Notes: generated by a model from the sequence alone, not told the origin. A stretch of 64,000 nucleotides of DNA from Marinobacterium sp. LSUCC0821 (GCF_012848475.1 NZ_CP051666.1:333501-397500), one strand, 5' to 3'; shown: positions 31,118-41,412, counted from the stretch's first letter. A program made the numbers and translations.

Positions 31118-32697
31118 GATGGGATCCTCGGTAGATAAACGGTAAATCGGCTGCCACCGGTGCTGATATGTTCGATGGTGAGCTGTCCATTCAAAGTGGA
31201 AATGGTTTCAGATACAAGGAATAGGCCGATGCCACGTCCTTCACCTTTGCTACTGACACCTGATTTAACAATCTCTTCAATCTGTTCTGGAGCAATGCCA
31301 ATACCATCATCCTCAACTTCGATAACGATCTCTGAACCGATATCGGTCATCGATAGGCGAACCTCGTCAGAGTTGTTGGCAAGTGATGCTTCCAAGGCGT
31401 TATCGATCAGGTTGCCGATAATAGTCACCAGTTGTTGTGCTTCAATTCGCTCTGGAAGGTCGCCTAGATGAGATTCTCGGTCGATCTCAAGGGATAAGCC
31501 TAGCTCACTGGCGCGATTGAATTTGCCCAATATGCAGCCAGCAACCACCGGATCAGTTACAGAGTCTTTTAGCCACTCAAGAAGCGCTTGGTGCTCTGCA
31601 GTCTCCTGGCCAATTAGGTCAAGTGCCTCCTGCTTTGCCCCAAGGCTGATAAGCCCGGCAATCGTGTGAAGTTTGTTTGCATACTCATGTGCTTGGGTAC
31701 GAAGAGCTTCTGCGTATTGGCGAATTCGGGTGAGTTTACGGCTCACTTCGGTCAGCTCATCTTTGGGGCGGAAACTGGCTACTACACCGACTAGTTGCTC
31801 ATCACGAATAATGGGTAGGCGGTTGATGATAATGTGTCGACCGTTAACCAGTGTCTCTCGGTCATACTCTGGTTCACCCGTATCGAGCAGGGCGAGCATG
31901 CGTGAATCGGGCAGTACCTGATTGAGCGGTCTGCCGGCTAGGTCTTCAATTTCAAGCCCTAGGGTATTGATTGCAGCGCGGTTAAAGGTGGTGATAATCC
32001 CTTGAGCATTGATCGCAATGACGCCTTCGCGAATCGATTCAAGCGTTGCGTTTCGTTCTAAGAAGAGAGTGGCGATCTGGTGTGGTTCTAAGTCAAAGAT
32101 AGCTGCGCGGAAACGGCGAGCGATCCACGTCGCTAATAGAATCGAAATGATAAGCAATGCCAGCGTAGCGATAATGACGGTGCGTTGATATGCAGCAACG
32201 GTCTCATCAATTTCAGTTGTTAGGTAGCCAACCGATACGACGCCGACCACAAGGCCACGATCATCAAAAACGGGGGTTTTGCCACGAATTGACTCCCCTA
32301 AGCTACCTACCGCTTTTGATATGTAGCTCTCACCAAGCTCAAGGGCGCGGTAGTTGTCACCGCCTACCATCGGTTTCCCTATGCGCTCTGGAATAGGGTG
32401 GACAAGTCGTATCCCTTGTCGGTCTCCGATGGAGATAAAGCTTGCGTCTGTCGCAAGGCGTAAATCCGCAACGATTGTCTGCACTGTCTGTGAGTCGCTG
32501 TTGGCCACGGCGTCGCGAATAGATGGGGTTTGCGAAATCATAGAGGAGAGTTGCAGAGCGCGTTGCCCGATCTGCTCTTCCAGAGAATTGGCAAAATAGC
32601 GCAGTGTGAAGAAGCCCAAAACCAGTGCTTGCGTTAGGATCAGCAGACTCACCAGAAGGGTTAGGCGGGTACTGATTTTTAGTCGAGGTGTCTTCAT
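31114..32697 (-). CDS. CitA/DcuS-type sensor histidine kinase
   Basis: 527 residues. Membrane helices at about 13-33 and 173-193 enclose a periplasmic PAS-like (Cache) carboxylate-sensing domain that contains IGDRQGIRLVHPIPERIGKP and VVGVVSVGY. A cytoplasmic PAS (about 215-315) follows, then the family's H-box around His337 (RTQAHEYANKLHTIAGL) and an ATPase domain with DNALEAS, VEDDGIGI and GEGRGIGLFLV. The HEYxNKLH box marks the CitA/DcuS/MalK family, which bind citrate, C4-dicarboxylates or malate. Convergent to tctCBA. Confidence 0.93.
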   Translation of the reverse strand: MKTPRLKISTRLTLLVSLLILTQALVLGFFTLRYFANSLEEQIGQRALQLSSMISQTPSIRDAVANSDSQTVQTIVADLRLATDASFISIGDRQGIRLVHPIPERIGKPMVGGDNYRALELGESYISKAVGSLGESIRGKTPVFDDRGLVVGVVSVGYLTTEIDETVAAYQRTVIIATLALLIISILLATWIARRFRAAIFDLEPHQIATLFLERNATLESIREGVIAINAQGIITTFNRAAINTLGLEIEDLAGRPLNQVLPDSRMLALLDTGEPEYDRETLVNGRHIIINRLPIIRDEQLVGVVASFRPKDELTEVSRKLTRIRQYAEALRTQAHEYANKLHTIAGLISLGAKQEALDLIGQETAEHQALLEWLKDSVTDPVVAGCILGKFNRASELGLSLEIDRESHLGDLPERIEAQQLVTIIGNLIDNALEASLANNSDEVRLSMTDIGSEIVIEVEDDGIGIAPEQIEEIVKSGVSSKGEGRGIGLFLVSETISTLNGQLTIEHISTGGSRFTVYLPRIPS

Positions 32698-32773
32698 CCC
32701 TGAGCTCTTATCGTTATTTGTCCACTATGATGCCATGTAAGCACTAAAAATCTACATTTGAAGTGGCTGTTAT

Positions 32774-32802
32774 TTGAGGAATGGAGGATAAAAGCGTATA
32801 AT
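32774..32802 (+). promoter_or_regulatory. Sigma-70 promoter of thrS
   Basis: TTGAGG (32774-32779), a 17-base spacer and a perfect TATAAT (32797-32802). Predicted start is about 32809, giving a leader of about 84 bases that holds the operator hairpins. Confidence 0.8.
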
Positions 32803-32820
32803 TTCGCCCTTCAATTGAGA

Positions 32821-32868
32821 TGTGCCTTGCACAATGATTTAGCTTAAGTGGCCTTTGGTAGGGGTCAC
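32821..32868 (+). promoter_or_regulatory. thrS translational operator mimicking tRNA-Thr
   Basis: Two hairpins lie in the thrS leader. The first is TGTGC-CTT-GCACA (32821-32833). The second has a 7-pair stem, 32848-32854 with 32862-32868 (two G-U pairs), around the seven-base loop TTGGTAG. This loop has U33-like T, the threonine anticodon GGU (32857-32859) and a purine after it, almost identical to the TTGGTAA loop of tRNA-Thr(GGU). It sits 34-36 bases before the ATG. In E. coli, ThrRS binds an anticodon-like leader hairpin at a similar place to block its own translation. Autoregulation here is inferred. Confidence 0.75.
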
Positions 32869-32892
32869 CACTGAGAACTAGGATTTGCATTA

Positions 32893-34809
32893 ATGCCTGT
32901 TATTACCCTCCCTGATTCAAGTAAACGCGAATTTGCTGCGCCATTGTCTGTATTTGATTTGGCAATGGATATCGGTCCTGGCCTTGCTAAGGCGACCCTT
33001 GCTGGTCGTGTAAATGGCGAGCTAGTTGACGCCTCTTTCGTTATCGAATCAGACGCAGATGTATCACTTATCACCGCCCGCGATGAAGAGGGTGTGGATA
33101 TTATTCGCCACTCAACAGCTCACCTTATGGCGATGGCTGTTCAGGATCTATTCCCAGGCGCACAGGTGACTATCGGTCCTGTTATAGAAAACGGTTTCTA
33201 CTACGACTTCGCTTACGAGCGCCCATTCACTCCCGAAGATCTCGAGAAGATCGAAAAGCGTATGAATGAGCTTGCTAAAGCTGCGCTACCCGTTGAACGC
33301 TCTGTGATGAGCCGTCCTGACGCAATTGCGATGTTCGAGAAGATGGGTGAGAAGTACAAGGTAGAGATCATTGACTCTATCCCAGGTACTGAAGATCTAT
33401 CTTTCTACAAGCAGGGTGATTTCATCGACCTATGTCGTGGCCCACACGTGCCAAATACTAGTCACCTGAAAGTGTTTAAGCTGATGAAGGTTGCTGGCGC
33501 ATACTGGCGTGGCGATGTGAAGAACGAACAGCTTACTCGTGTTTACGGTACAGCTTGGGGCGATAAGAAGGATCTTAAAGAGTACCTGCACCGTCTTGAA
33601 GAGGCTGAGAAGCGTGACCACCGCAAACTGGGTAAACAGCTAAACCTATTCCACCTTCAGGAAGAGGCACCAGGTATGGTGTTCTGGCATCCAAATGGTT
33701 GGACGCTTTGGCAGGCTGTTGAGCAGTACATGCGTACTGAGCAGCGTAAGCGCGGCTACCTAGAGATCAAAACCCCACAGGTTGTAGAACGCACCCTTTG
33801 GGAGAAGTCAGGTCACTGGGATAAGTTCCAAGAGCAGATGTTCACAACTCACTCAGAGAGCCGTGACTTTGCCGTTAAGCCGATGAACTGCCCATGTCAC
33901 ATTCAGGTATTTAACCAGGGTCTGCGCTCATACCGTGACCTACCTTTGCGTATGGCTGAGTTTGGCTCATGTCACCGTAACGAACCTTCAGGTGCACTGC
34001 ACGGTATCATGCGTGTGCGCGGCTTTGTTCAGGATGACGGTCACACCTTCTGTGCGGAAGACTCAATCCAGACTGAAGTGGCTGAATTTATTGATTTCTT
34101 GCACTCTGTATATGCAGATTTTGGTTTCAGCGACATCATCTACAAACTATCTACTCGTCCAGAACAGCGTGTTGGTTCTGATGAAGTTTGGGATAAAGCT
34201 GAAAAAGCACTGGCGGATGCACTTGATGCTGCTAATTTGGATTGGGAAGAGCTACCAGGTGAAGGTGCCTTCTACGGTCCTAAGATCGAGTTCTCGCTAC
34301 GTGACTGTCTAGGTCGTGTTTGGCAGTGTGGTACGATTCAGGTCGACTTCTCTATGCCAGGCCGTCTTGATGCACAGTTTGTGAATGAGAAGGGCGATCG
34401 TGAAACACCGGTAATGTTGCACCGTGCAATCCTCGGTTCGTTCGAGCGATTCATTGGTATTTTGATTGAACACTACGCTGGTGCGCTACCAACTTGGTTG
34501 TCGCCAGTACAGGTTGCAGTGATGAATATCACTGATAAACAGGCTGATTTTGTCAACGAAGTTGTAGGTAAGCTACAAAATTCGGGCGTTCGAGCTGTCT
34601 CGGACTTGAGAAATGAGAAGATCGGCTTTAAAATCCGCGAGCGCACTCTGCAGAAAATCCCATATCTTTTGGTAATTGGCGATAAAGAGGTCGAAACCGG
34701 CTGTGTTGCTGTACGCACACGCACAGGTGAAGATTTGGGTGTAATGAGTGTAGAAAACTTTGCTAACTTGTTGATTTCAGACATTAATCGCAAAGGTCGC
34801 GGCGAGTAA
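32893..34809 (+). CDS. thrS: Threonyl-tRNA synthetase
   Basis: Class II synthetase charging tRNA-Thr. 638 residues: N-terminal TGS domain (about 1-62), editing domain with [16 protein letters not shown], catalytic core with [10 protein letters not shown] (zinc Cys) and motif 2 [15 protein letters not shown], motif 3 with [18 protein letters not shown], and a C-terminal anticodon-binding domain (about 535-638). ATG 32893 is preceded by AGGA at 9 bases. Head of the thrS-infC-rpmI-rplT cluster and probably regulated by its leader hairpin. Confidence 0.98.
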   Translation: MPVITLPDSSKREFAAPLSVFDLAMDIGPGLAKATLAGRVNGELVDASFVIESDADVSLITARDEEGVDIIRHSTAHLMAMAVQDLFPGAQVTIGPVIENGFYYDFAYERPFTPEDLEKIEKRMNELAKAALPVERSVMSRPDAIAMFEKMGEKYKVEIIDSIPGTEDLSFYKQGDFIDLCRGPHVPNTSHLKVFKLMKVAGAYWRGDVKNEQLTRVYGTAWGDKKDLKEYLHRLEEAEKRDHRKLGKQLNLFHLQEEAPGMVFWHPNGWTLWQAVEQYMRTEQRKRGYLEIKTPQVVERTLWEKSGHWDKFQEQMFTTHSESRDFAVKPMNCPCHIQVFNQGLRSYRDLPLRMAEFGSCHRNEPSGALHGIMRVRGFVQDDGHTFCAEDSIQTEVAEFIDFLHSVYADFGFSDIIYKLSTRPEQRVGSDEVWDKAEKALADALDAANLDWEELPGEGAFYGPKIEFSLRDCLGRVWQCGTIQVDFSMPGRLDAQFVNEKGDRETPVMLHRAILGSFERFIGILIEHYAGALPTWLSPVQVAVMNITDKQADFVNEVVGKLQNSGVRAVSDLRNEKIGFKIRERTLQKIPYLLVIGDKEVETGCVAVRTRTGEDLGVMSVENFANLLISDINRKGRGE

Positions 34810-34829
34810 ACGCTTTAGGAGAAATAGCT

Positions 34830-35366
34830 ATCAAGCGTGATAACAAACAGGGTGGACGTAAGAACCTCCCCCCTATTAATGAAAATATTCGTGCTCGTGA
34901 GTGTCGTCTAATCGGCGCTGACGGTCAGCAAATTGGGGTTGTGTCGATTCAGGAAGCACTTCGTGCTGCTGAAGAGGCAGAGTTGGATCTGGTTCAGATC
35001 TCCGACTCCGACCCAATCGTATGTAAGGTGATGGACTACGGTAAGCACCTATACGATCAGAAAAAACGTGCAAATGAGGCTAAGAAAAAACAGACTCAGA
35101 TGCAGGTTAAAGAGATCAAGTTCCGTCCAGGGACTGATGTGGGGGATTATCAGGTAAAACTACGCAACCTGATACGTTTCCTAGAAGGTGGAGACAAAAC
35201 CAAGATCACTATCCGCTTCCGCGGTCGTGAAATGGCGCACCAGGAGCTCGGAATGGAGCTTCTAAATCGAGTTGAGGCTGATTTGACAGACTACGGTACT
35301 GTTGAAGCGCGTCCTAAACTTGAAGGTCGCCAGATGGTCATGGTGATTGCTCCTAAGAAAAAGTAG
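34830..35366 (+). CDS. infC: Translation initiation factor IF-3, ATC start codon
   Basis: Binds the 30S subunit and rejects poor start codons. 178 residues: N-domain with [20 protein letters not shown], lysine-rich linker, C-domain [20 protein letters not shown] and [13 protein letters not shown]. The frame has no ATG, GTG or TTG before a GTG at 34941, which would remove the conserved N-domain. ATC at 34830 has AGGAG at 34817-34821, eight bases upstream, and begins [12 protein letters not shown] like related IF-3 proteins. Rare ATT/ATC starts are known in infC and allow IF-3 to repress its own translation. Confidence 0.93.
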   Translation: MKRDNKQGGRKNLPPINENIRARECRLIGADGQQIGVVSIQEALRAAEEAELDLVQISDSDPIVCKVMDYGKHLYDQKKRANEAKKKQTQMQVKEIKFRPGTDVGDYQVKLRNLIRFLEGGDKTKITIRFRGREMAHQELGMELLNRVEADLTDYGTVEARPKLEGRQMVMVIAPKKK

Positions 35367-35382
35367 TCGAACATCGATTGCA

Positions 35383-35426
35383 AACCCGCAAAGCCACCTA
35401 GGTGACGCTGTGGGTTTTCGTCTTTT
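35383..35426 (+). terminator. Hairpin with T-rich tail between infC and rpmI
   Basis: A long stem pairs 35383-35398 with 35401-35416 at 13 of 16 positions (one of them G-T), followed by TTTTCGTCTTTT. It could be a leaky terminator or attenuator, or part of the structure through which L20 represses rpmI-rplT in enterobacteria. rpmI follows 34 bases later. Confidence 0.6.
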
Positions 35427-35460
35427 CGACAGATAACTAACGAATGCGTGGAGAAAGTAA

Positions 35461-35655
35461 ATGCCAAAGATTAAATCTGTCCGCGGTGCGGCAAAGCGTT
35501 TCAAAAGAACTGCTAATGGCTTCAAGCACAAGCAGGCCTTCAAAAGCCACATTTTGACCAAGAAGACTACTAAGCGTAAGCGTCAGCTTCGCCCAATGCT
35601 TCAGGTACACGCAGCTGATCAGGCTCTGATCAAGCGCATGCTACCTTACATCTAA
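35461..35655 (+). CDS. rpmI: 50S ribosomal protein L35 (bL35)
   Basis: 64 residues, highly basic, with the family start [20 protein letters not shown] and conserved [22 protein letters not shown] 35461 with GGAG at 35450-35453. Precedes rplT by 35 bases, the universal pair. Confidence 0.97.
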   Translation: MPKIKSVRGAAKRFKRTANGFKHKQAFKSHILTKKTTKRKRQLRPMLQVHAADQALIKRMLPYI

Positions 35656-35690
35656 TTGGTTACGAATTAAGCGAATAGGAAGGACTAAAT

Positions 35691-36047
35691 ATGCCTCGCG
35701 TAAAACGTGGTGTACAAGCTCGTGCACGTCATAAAAAGGTTTTGAAACAGGCTAAAGGTTACTACGGCGCTCGTAGCCGTGTATTCCGTGTAGCTAAACA
35801 AGCTGTCATCAAGGCAGGTCAGTACGCTTACCGCGACCGTCGTCAGCGTAAACGTCAGTTCCGTGCTCTGTGGATTGCGCGTATTAACGCTGCAGCTCGC
35901 ATCAACGGTCTGTCATACAGCCGTCTGATCGCTGGCCTGAAAAAGGCTAACGTTGAGATCGACCGTAAGGTACTGGCTGATCTAGCTGTGCACCAGCAAA
36001 CAGCGTTTAGCGCTGTTGTTGAAAAAGCAAAAGCAGCACTAGCCTAA
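35691..36047 (+). CDS. rplT: 50S ribosomal protein L20 (bL20)
   Basis: 118 residues, basic. It begins [20 protein letters not shown] and contains [20 protein letters not shown] and [21 protein letters not shown]20 is an assembly protein of the 50S subunit and in E. coli represses its own operon by binding near rpmI. AGGAAGG lies 9 bases upstream of ATG 35691. Followed by a strong terminator. Confidence 0.98.
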   Translation: MPRVKRGVQARARHKKVLKQAKGYYGARSRVFRVAKQAVIKAGQYAYRDRRQRKRQFRALWIARINAAARINGLSYSRLIAGLKKANVEIDRKVLADLAVHQQTAFSAVVEKAKAALA

Positions 36048-36086
36048 GATAGTTAACCCCCTTTGGTGGTTAATTAATCGACTCAG

Positions 36087-36121
36087 ATAGGGGAAGAGTG
36101 CTCGCTCTTCCCCTATTTTTA
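36087..36121 (+). terminator. Terminator or attenuator between rplT and pheS
   Basis: Perfect 12-base stem (36087-36098 with 36105-36116, core GGGGAAGAG/CTCTTCCCC) followed by TTTTTA. It ends 28 bases before pheS. No Phe-rich leader peptide like E. coli pheM is present upstream, so classical attenuation is not supported. Confidence 0.88.
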
Positions 36122-36149
36122 TATTTGGACCCAGAGATTGGAGCCGTAA

Positions 36150-37133
<984 letters not shown>

Positions 37134-37158
37134 CCAATACCGAAGTAGGATTATAGAT

Positions 37159-39537
37159 ATGAAATTCAGTGAACAGTGGTTGCGTGAACTGGTTCAGCCT
37201 GCGATTGAGACTCAGGCACTTGCTGATCAGCTTAGCCTTGCCGGACTTGAAGTCGATGATATCGAATCGGTAGCAGGTGAATTTTCAGGCGTTGTTGTTG
37301 GTGAGATTCTGAGTGCCGAGCAGCACCCAGACGCAGACAAACTGCGCGTATGCCAGGTAAGCGATGGTAAAGAGACTTTCCAAGTAGTGTGTGGTGCCCC
37401 CAACGCTCGCGGTGGTCTTAAAACTGCATTTGCAACCGTTGGTGCAGTACTGCCTGGTAACTTCAAAATTAAGAAAGCCAAGCTCCGTGGCGTCGAGTCT
37501 ATGGGTATGCTTTGTGCAGAAGATGAGCTAGGTCTTTCTGATGATCATGGCGGCATCATGGAGCTACCTGCAGATGCACCTGTAGGTCAGGATGTTCGTG
37601 AATACCTAAACCTAAACGACATGATCATCGACGTTGATCTAACACCTAACCGTGGTGACTGTTTAGGTATGGTCGGTATGGCTCGTGAGGTGGGCGTGCT
37701 TAACAAAGCCCCTGTTGCAGAGGTTGTTTGTACACCTGTGTCTGCAACTATCCAGGACGCGATCTCTATCGAGCTACAGGCGCCGGCTGCTTGCCCGCGC
37801 TACCTAGGCCGTATCATCCGTAATATCGATATCAACGCAGCAACCCCAGCATGGATAGTTCAGCGTCTTGAGCGATCAGGTGTTCGCTCAATCGACCCAG
37901 TCGTGGATGTTACAAACTACGTACTACTTGAACTTGGCCAGCCAATGCACGCATTCGACCTCAATAAACTTGAAGGTGGAATTCGCGTTCGTATGGCGCA
38001 GCAAGATGAGCCGCTTACACTGCTTGATGGAAGTGAAGTTAAATTGAATGCCGATACCCTGGTTATTGCCGATCACAATAAAGCGGTCGCTATGGCTGGC
38101 ATTATGGGTGGTGGCAACTCTGAAGTGTCTGAAGAGACTAAAGATATCCTGCTTGAGTGTGCCTACTTCGATCCTATCGCAATTGCTGGCCGTGCACGTA
38201 ACTACGGTTTGCACACTGATGCATCACACCGTTACGAGCGTGGTGTAGATTGGCAGCTTCAGGCGCGTGCTTTAGAGCGTGCTACCCAGCTGCTTATCGA
38301 TATCGTCGGTGGTGACGTTGCGCCTGTTGTTGAAGCTGTTTCTGAAGCTGATCTTCCAAAACCAGTTACGCTAACACTGCGTCATGCGCGTGTAACCGAA
38401 ATGCTTGCGGTTGAACTTCCAGCTGCAGAGATTGAAGAGATCCTAACGCGCTTAGGTCTTCAGTTGACTGCTGAGGGCGATAACAGCTGGTCTGTTGCTG
38501 TACCGAGCTACCGTTTCGATATCAGCCTAGAGGTTGACCTGATCGAAGAGATTGCTCGTGTATATGGATACAACAACCTGCCATCGAAAACGCCGCGTGC
38601 AGAGCTACCAATCCCGACCATTAAAGAGTCTAAACTGACGCCTGCAGTGGTTCGTCGTCATATGGTATCGCGTGGCTACCAGGAAGCTGTGACTTACAGC
38701 TTCATTGAAGCGGGACTGGCGAAGCAGTTTGACAGCAAGCACGAAGCGGTTGCTTTGGCTAACCCTATCTCTGCAGAGATGGCGGTCATGCGTACTACCA
38801 TCTGGCCAGGTCTATGTAAGGCAGTCGCATACAACCAAGCACGTCAGCAGTCACGTGTACGTCTATTTGAGATCGGCCAGTGCTTCATCTCTGAAGGAGA
38901 CGAACTAACCCAAGAGAACGCCTTGGCAGGTGTTATCAGCGGTAATCGTCAGCCTGAATCTTGGATGGGTAAGAGCGAGAAGGTCGATTTCTTTGATATC
39001 AAAGGTGACCTTGAATCACTGCTTTCATTAGGTGGTGATGCTGCAAGCTTTACGCTAGTTGCAGATCAGCACGAAGCGTTGCACCCAGGCCAAACAGCCC
39101 GTATCGAAAAGAACGGTGTCACAGTGGGTTGGATCGGTGCATTGCACCCAACACTTCAGAAGAAGTTGGACCTTGCTGGCCCAATCTACCTATTCGAATT
39201 GAAACTTTCTGCACTGGTTGATGGTCGTCTACCACGCTTTAGCTCGCTCTCTAAATTCCCAGAATCACGTCGTGATTTGGCGATGCTGATCGATGCTGAA
39301 GTGAGTTTCGATGCGGTACGCACAGTTGCGCAAAGTGAAGCAGGGGAGTTCCTAAAAGATATCATCCTGTTTGACGTATATACCGGGCAAGGTATTGAAC
39401 CAGGAAGAAAAAGTCTTGCGCTTGGCTTGACCTGGCAGCATCCATCGCGCACTCTTAACGATGATGAGATCAATGCATCAGTTCAGTCTGTTGTAGCGAA
39501 ATTGACCTCTGAGTTGGGCGCAGTGCTGCGAGACTAA
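37159..39537 (+). CDS. pheT: Phenylalanyl-tRNA synthetase beta subunit
   Basis: 792 residues. Begins MKFSEQWLRELVQPAIETQA; an EMAP-like tRNA-binding domain (about 39-148), B3/B4 editing domain (about 210-380), B5 domain (about 400-470), a catalytic-like core, and a C-terminal ferredoxin-fold anticodon-binding domain (about 698-791; FPESRRDLAMLIDAEVSFDA). It edits Tyr-tRNA-Phe and binds tRNA. ihfA follows 18 bases later. Confidence 0.98.
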   Translation: MKFSEQWLRELVQPAIETQALADQLSLAGLEVDDIESVAGEFSGVVVGEILSAEQHPDADKLRVCQVSDGKETFQVVCGAPNARGGLKTAFATVGAVLPGNFKIKKAKLRGVESMGMLCAEDELGLSDDHGGIMELPADAPVGQDVREYLNLNDMIIDVDLTPNRGDCLGMVGMAREVGVLNKAPVAEVVCTPVSATIQDAISIELQAPAACPRYLGRIIRNIDINAATPAWIVQRLERSGVRSIDPVVDVTNYVLLELGQPMHAFDLNKLEGGIRVRMAQQDEPLTLLDGSEVKLNADTLVIADHNKAVAMAGIMGGGNSEVSEETKDILLECAYFDPIAIAGRARNYGLHTDASHRYERGVDWQLQARALERATQLLIDIVGGDVAPVVEAVSEADLPKPVTLTLRHARVTEMLAVELPAAEIEEILTRLGLQLTAEGDNSWSVAVPSYRFDISLEVDLIEEIARVYGYNNLPSKTPRAELPIPTIKESKLTPAVVRRHMVSRGYQEAVTYSFIEAGLAKQFDSKHEAVALANPISAEMAVMRTTIWPGLCKAVAYNQARQQSRVRLFEIGQCFISEGDELTQENALAGVISGNRQPESWMGKSEKVDFFDIKGDLESLLSLGGDAASFTLVADQHEALHPGQTARIEKNGVTVGWIGALHPTLQKKLDLAGPIYLFELKLSALVDGRLPRFSSLSKFPESRRDLAMLIDAEVSFDAVRTVAQSEAGEFLKDIILFDVYTGQGIEPGRKSLALGLTWQHPSRTLNDDEINASVQSVVAKLTSELGAVLRD

Positions 39538-39555
39538 CTAAGCAAAGGTGTTGAT

Positions 39556-39867
39556 ATGAGCGCATTAACCAAAGCTGAAATGGCCGAGCGACTTTTTGAA
39601 GAGCTAGGTCTGAACAAACGTGAAGCGAAAGAGATGGTTGAATCCCTGTTTGATGAGATTCGTGCCAGCCTATCGCACAACGAAAATGTGAAGCTTTCAG
39701 GCTTTGGTAACTTTGACCTGCGCGATAAACGCCAACGTCCTGGCCGTAACCCTAAAACAGGTGAAGAGGTTGCTGTTTCGGCTCGCCGAGTAGTGACCTT
39801 CCGTCCAGGACAAAAGCTTAAAGAGCGCGTAGAACTCTACTCAGCAGCCCAATCAAATGCCGACTGA
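39556..39867 (+). CDS. ihfA: Integration host factor subunit alpha
   Basis: 103 residues. DNA-bending heterodimer partner with IhfB. Signature [20 protein letters not shown] with the Pro that intercalates DNA, and C-terminal [19 protein letters not shown]. Position after pheT is the standard gammaproteobacterial order. AAAGGTG precedes the ATG. Overlaps the following MerR gene by 11 bases. Confidence 0.97.
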   Translation: MSALTKAEMAERLFEELGLNKREAKEMVESLFDEIRASLSHNENVKLSGFGNFDLRDKRQRPGRNPKTGEEVAVSARRVVTFRPGQKLKERVELYSAAQSNAD

Positions 39868-40201
39868 ACTCCCTCCAATTCCCAATAAACGCTATTTCAC
39901 CATCGGTGAAGCGAGCAAGTTATGCGACCTAAAACCGCATGTCATGCGCTATTGGGAACAGGAGTTCGATCAAATCGAACCGGTAAAACGCAATAACCGC
40001 CGTTACTACCAACAACAAGACCTACTACTCATACGCCAAATCCGCGGCCTACTATATGACCAAGGCCTCACGATTCAAGGTGCAAGACAGTGGCTAAAGG
40101 GCGATAACGGCAGCGACGATCAAAGCCAGTACAAACAACTACTGCGCCAATCGATCACCGAACTTGAGGATATCCTCAAGGGTATGAAGCAAATCTCCTA
40201 A
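39857..40201 (+). CDS. MerR-family transcriptional regulator
   Basis: 114 residues. N-terminal winged helix (about 12-80) with [20 protein letters not shown] and [14 protein letters not shown], then a short coiled coil and no metal-binding loop, like the small MerR proteins that commonly follow ihfA. Regulon unknown. Its ATG lies inside the ihfA end. tRNA-Pro follows 44 bases on. Confidence 0.92.
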   Translation: MPTELPPIPNKRYFTIGEASKLCDLKPHVMRYWEQEFDQIEPVKRNNRRYYQQQDLLLIRQIRGLLYDQGLTIQGARQWLKGDNGSDDQSQYKQLLRQSITELEDILKGMKQIS

Positions 40202-40206
40202 ACCGC

Positions 40207-40235
40207 TTTAAACCACCTATAGCATCCTGTACTAT
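40207..40235 (+). promoter_or_regulatory. Candidate promoter of tRNA-Pro
   Basis: TTTAAA (40207-40212), 17 bases, TACTAT (40230-40235), ending 10 bases before the tRNA. Both boxes are moderate matches. It overlaps nothing coding. Confidence 0.4.
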
Positions 40236-40245
40236 TCGCGTCATT

Positions 40246-40322
40246 CGGAATGTAGCGCAGCCTGGTAGCGCACTTGCATGGGGTGCAAGGGGTCGGAGGT
40301 TCGAATCCTCTCATTCCGACCA
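40246..40322 (+). tRNA. tRNA-Pro (anticodon GGG)
   Basis: 77 bases including encoded CCA. Acceptor stem CGGAATG pairs with CATTCCG; D arm GCGCAGCCTGGTAGCGC; anticodon stem CTTGC/GCAAG around loop ATGGGGT with anticodon GGG; T arm GGAGG-TTCGAAT-CCTCT. Reads CCC (and CCU) proline codons. The sequence closely follows enterobacterial tRNA-Pro(GGG), including the C1 start typical of tRNA-Pro. Confidence 0.97.
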
Positions 40323-40325
40323 TAT

Positions 40326-40366
40326 AAATAGAAAAGGGCTTCCCGAAGGGAGGCCCTTTTCTATTT
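40326..40366. terminator. Strong terminator after tRNA-Pro
   Basis: Stem of about 19 pairs with one mismatch (AAATAGAAAAGGGC-T-TCCC / GGGA-G-GCCCTTTTCTATTT) and a GAA loop. A-rich and T-rich sides allow it to work both for the tRNA and for the convergent diguanylate cyclase gene. Confidence 0.9.
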
Positions 40367-40413
40367 ATCAGTCTAAGCGATACGTTCTCTAGCGAGCGGC
40401 AAAGCCGTCCCCC

Positions 40414-41412
40414 CTACCTCTCCACCTCTACCTCATTTGTAACAACACAATTGCGTCCAGAATTTTTTGCTTGGTATAGGCAATCATCTGATCGTTTCAA
40501 ACATTCAGAAAAAGTTTCTCCATGCTGGTATAAAGCTACACCGAAGCTAGAGGTGGTCCGTATTTCAGCACTCTTTTCAATTTTACTTCGGAGCTCTTCA
40601 GCTAAATTTAAAGCACCTTTAAGATCAGTATCGTGAAGAATCAACAAAAACTCCTCACCACCCATGCGATAGGCCATGTCAGTTTTTCGAATTCGCTCAA
40701 GTAAGAGTTTTGCCAATGCTTTTAAGGACTCATCTCCCTCTGCATGCCCATAGGTATCATTGATACGTTTGAACAGGTCTAGATCGAGAGAAATCAGCGA
40801 TGTAGGCGTTTTTGCTCGGTTTGCTAGAGCCAATAGCTCCTCAACTTTTGCGTGTAGGTGAGTCCGATTACGCAATCCAGTCAGTTGGTCAGTTAAGGCA
40901 AGATGTTTTAAGTATCGTTGTTGCGCTTCGAGTACAAAAATGAAACCTGCGATAAAGACATTTACAGCGGTTAACGATGCGACTAGACGTATAGCGATAT
41001 CTGTATCAAGTAAATTGATCGCCATAAGTGTTACTGCAATCACTAGAACTACATTGATTATCAGTGCAGGAATGATAGGAATAACAAGGTAAAGAACAAT
41101 AACGGCGGGGTAGAGCCAGAGCGCACCTTTGATTCCAAGCTGGCTAAATGCGAACAGGAGTATAGGTAGCATTATCGGGGCTATGATCCATCCAACTAAT
41201 TTTACACGTTTGTGATTTCTACGAATGATGAAGTTGAGGTAGATAAAGGTGACAACGACTACAAAAATACCAGAGGCAAGCAGATAGTTACTGTTCACTA
41301 AATTCACGATGATAAAAGGTGCGAGTAAAAAGACACCAAGAAGCGCCAGCAACATCGCGAACTGCGGGCGAAAATCGTTGATCCCTATTTTTAATCGTGA
41401 AGCGAGCGACAT
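40414..41412 (-). CDS. Membrane diguanylate cyclase (GGDEF)
   Basis: 332 residues. Five or six membrane helices (about 17-165) with no recognised sensor fold, then a GGDEF domain (about 170-328). The active site is GGEEF (251-255), the substrate-binding LTDQLTGLRNR is intact, and the RxxD inhibitory site RKTD (242-245) lies five residues upstream. So it should make c-di-GMP and be product-inhibited. Signal unknown. Start at 41412 with GGAG upstream on the minus strand. Confidence 0.92.
   Translation of the reverse strand: MSLASRLKIGINDFRPQFAMLLALLGVFLLAPFIIVNLVNSNYLLASGIFVVVVTFIYLNFIIRRNHKRVKLVGWIIAPIMLPILLFAFSQLGIKGALWLYPAVIVLYLVIPIIPALIINVVLVIAVTLMAINLLDTDIAIRLVASLTAVNVFIAGFIFVLEAQQRYLKHLALTDQLTGLRNRTHLHAKVEELLALANRAKTPTSLISLDLDLFKRINDTYGHAEGDESLKALAKLLLERIRKTDMAYRMGGEEFLLILHDTDLKGALNLAEELRSKIEKSAEIRTTSSFGVALYQHGETFSECLKRSDDCLYQAKNSGRNCVVTNEVEVER

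Noticed and set aside
36048-36149. A pheM-like leader peptide for pheS attenuation
   Set aside because: No short Phe-rich frame precedes the hairpin; it reads as a plain terminator.
40246-40322. tRNA-Pro as an integration (att) site
   Set aside because: No repeat of its 3' end, integrase or phage gene occurs in the window.
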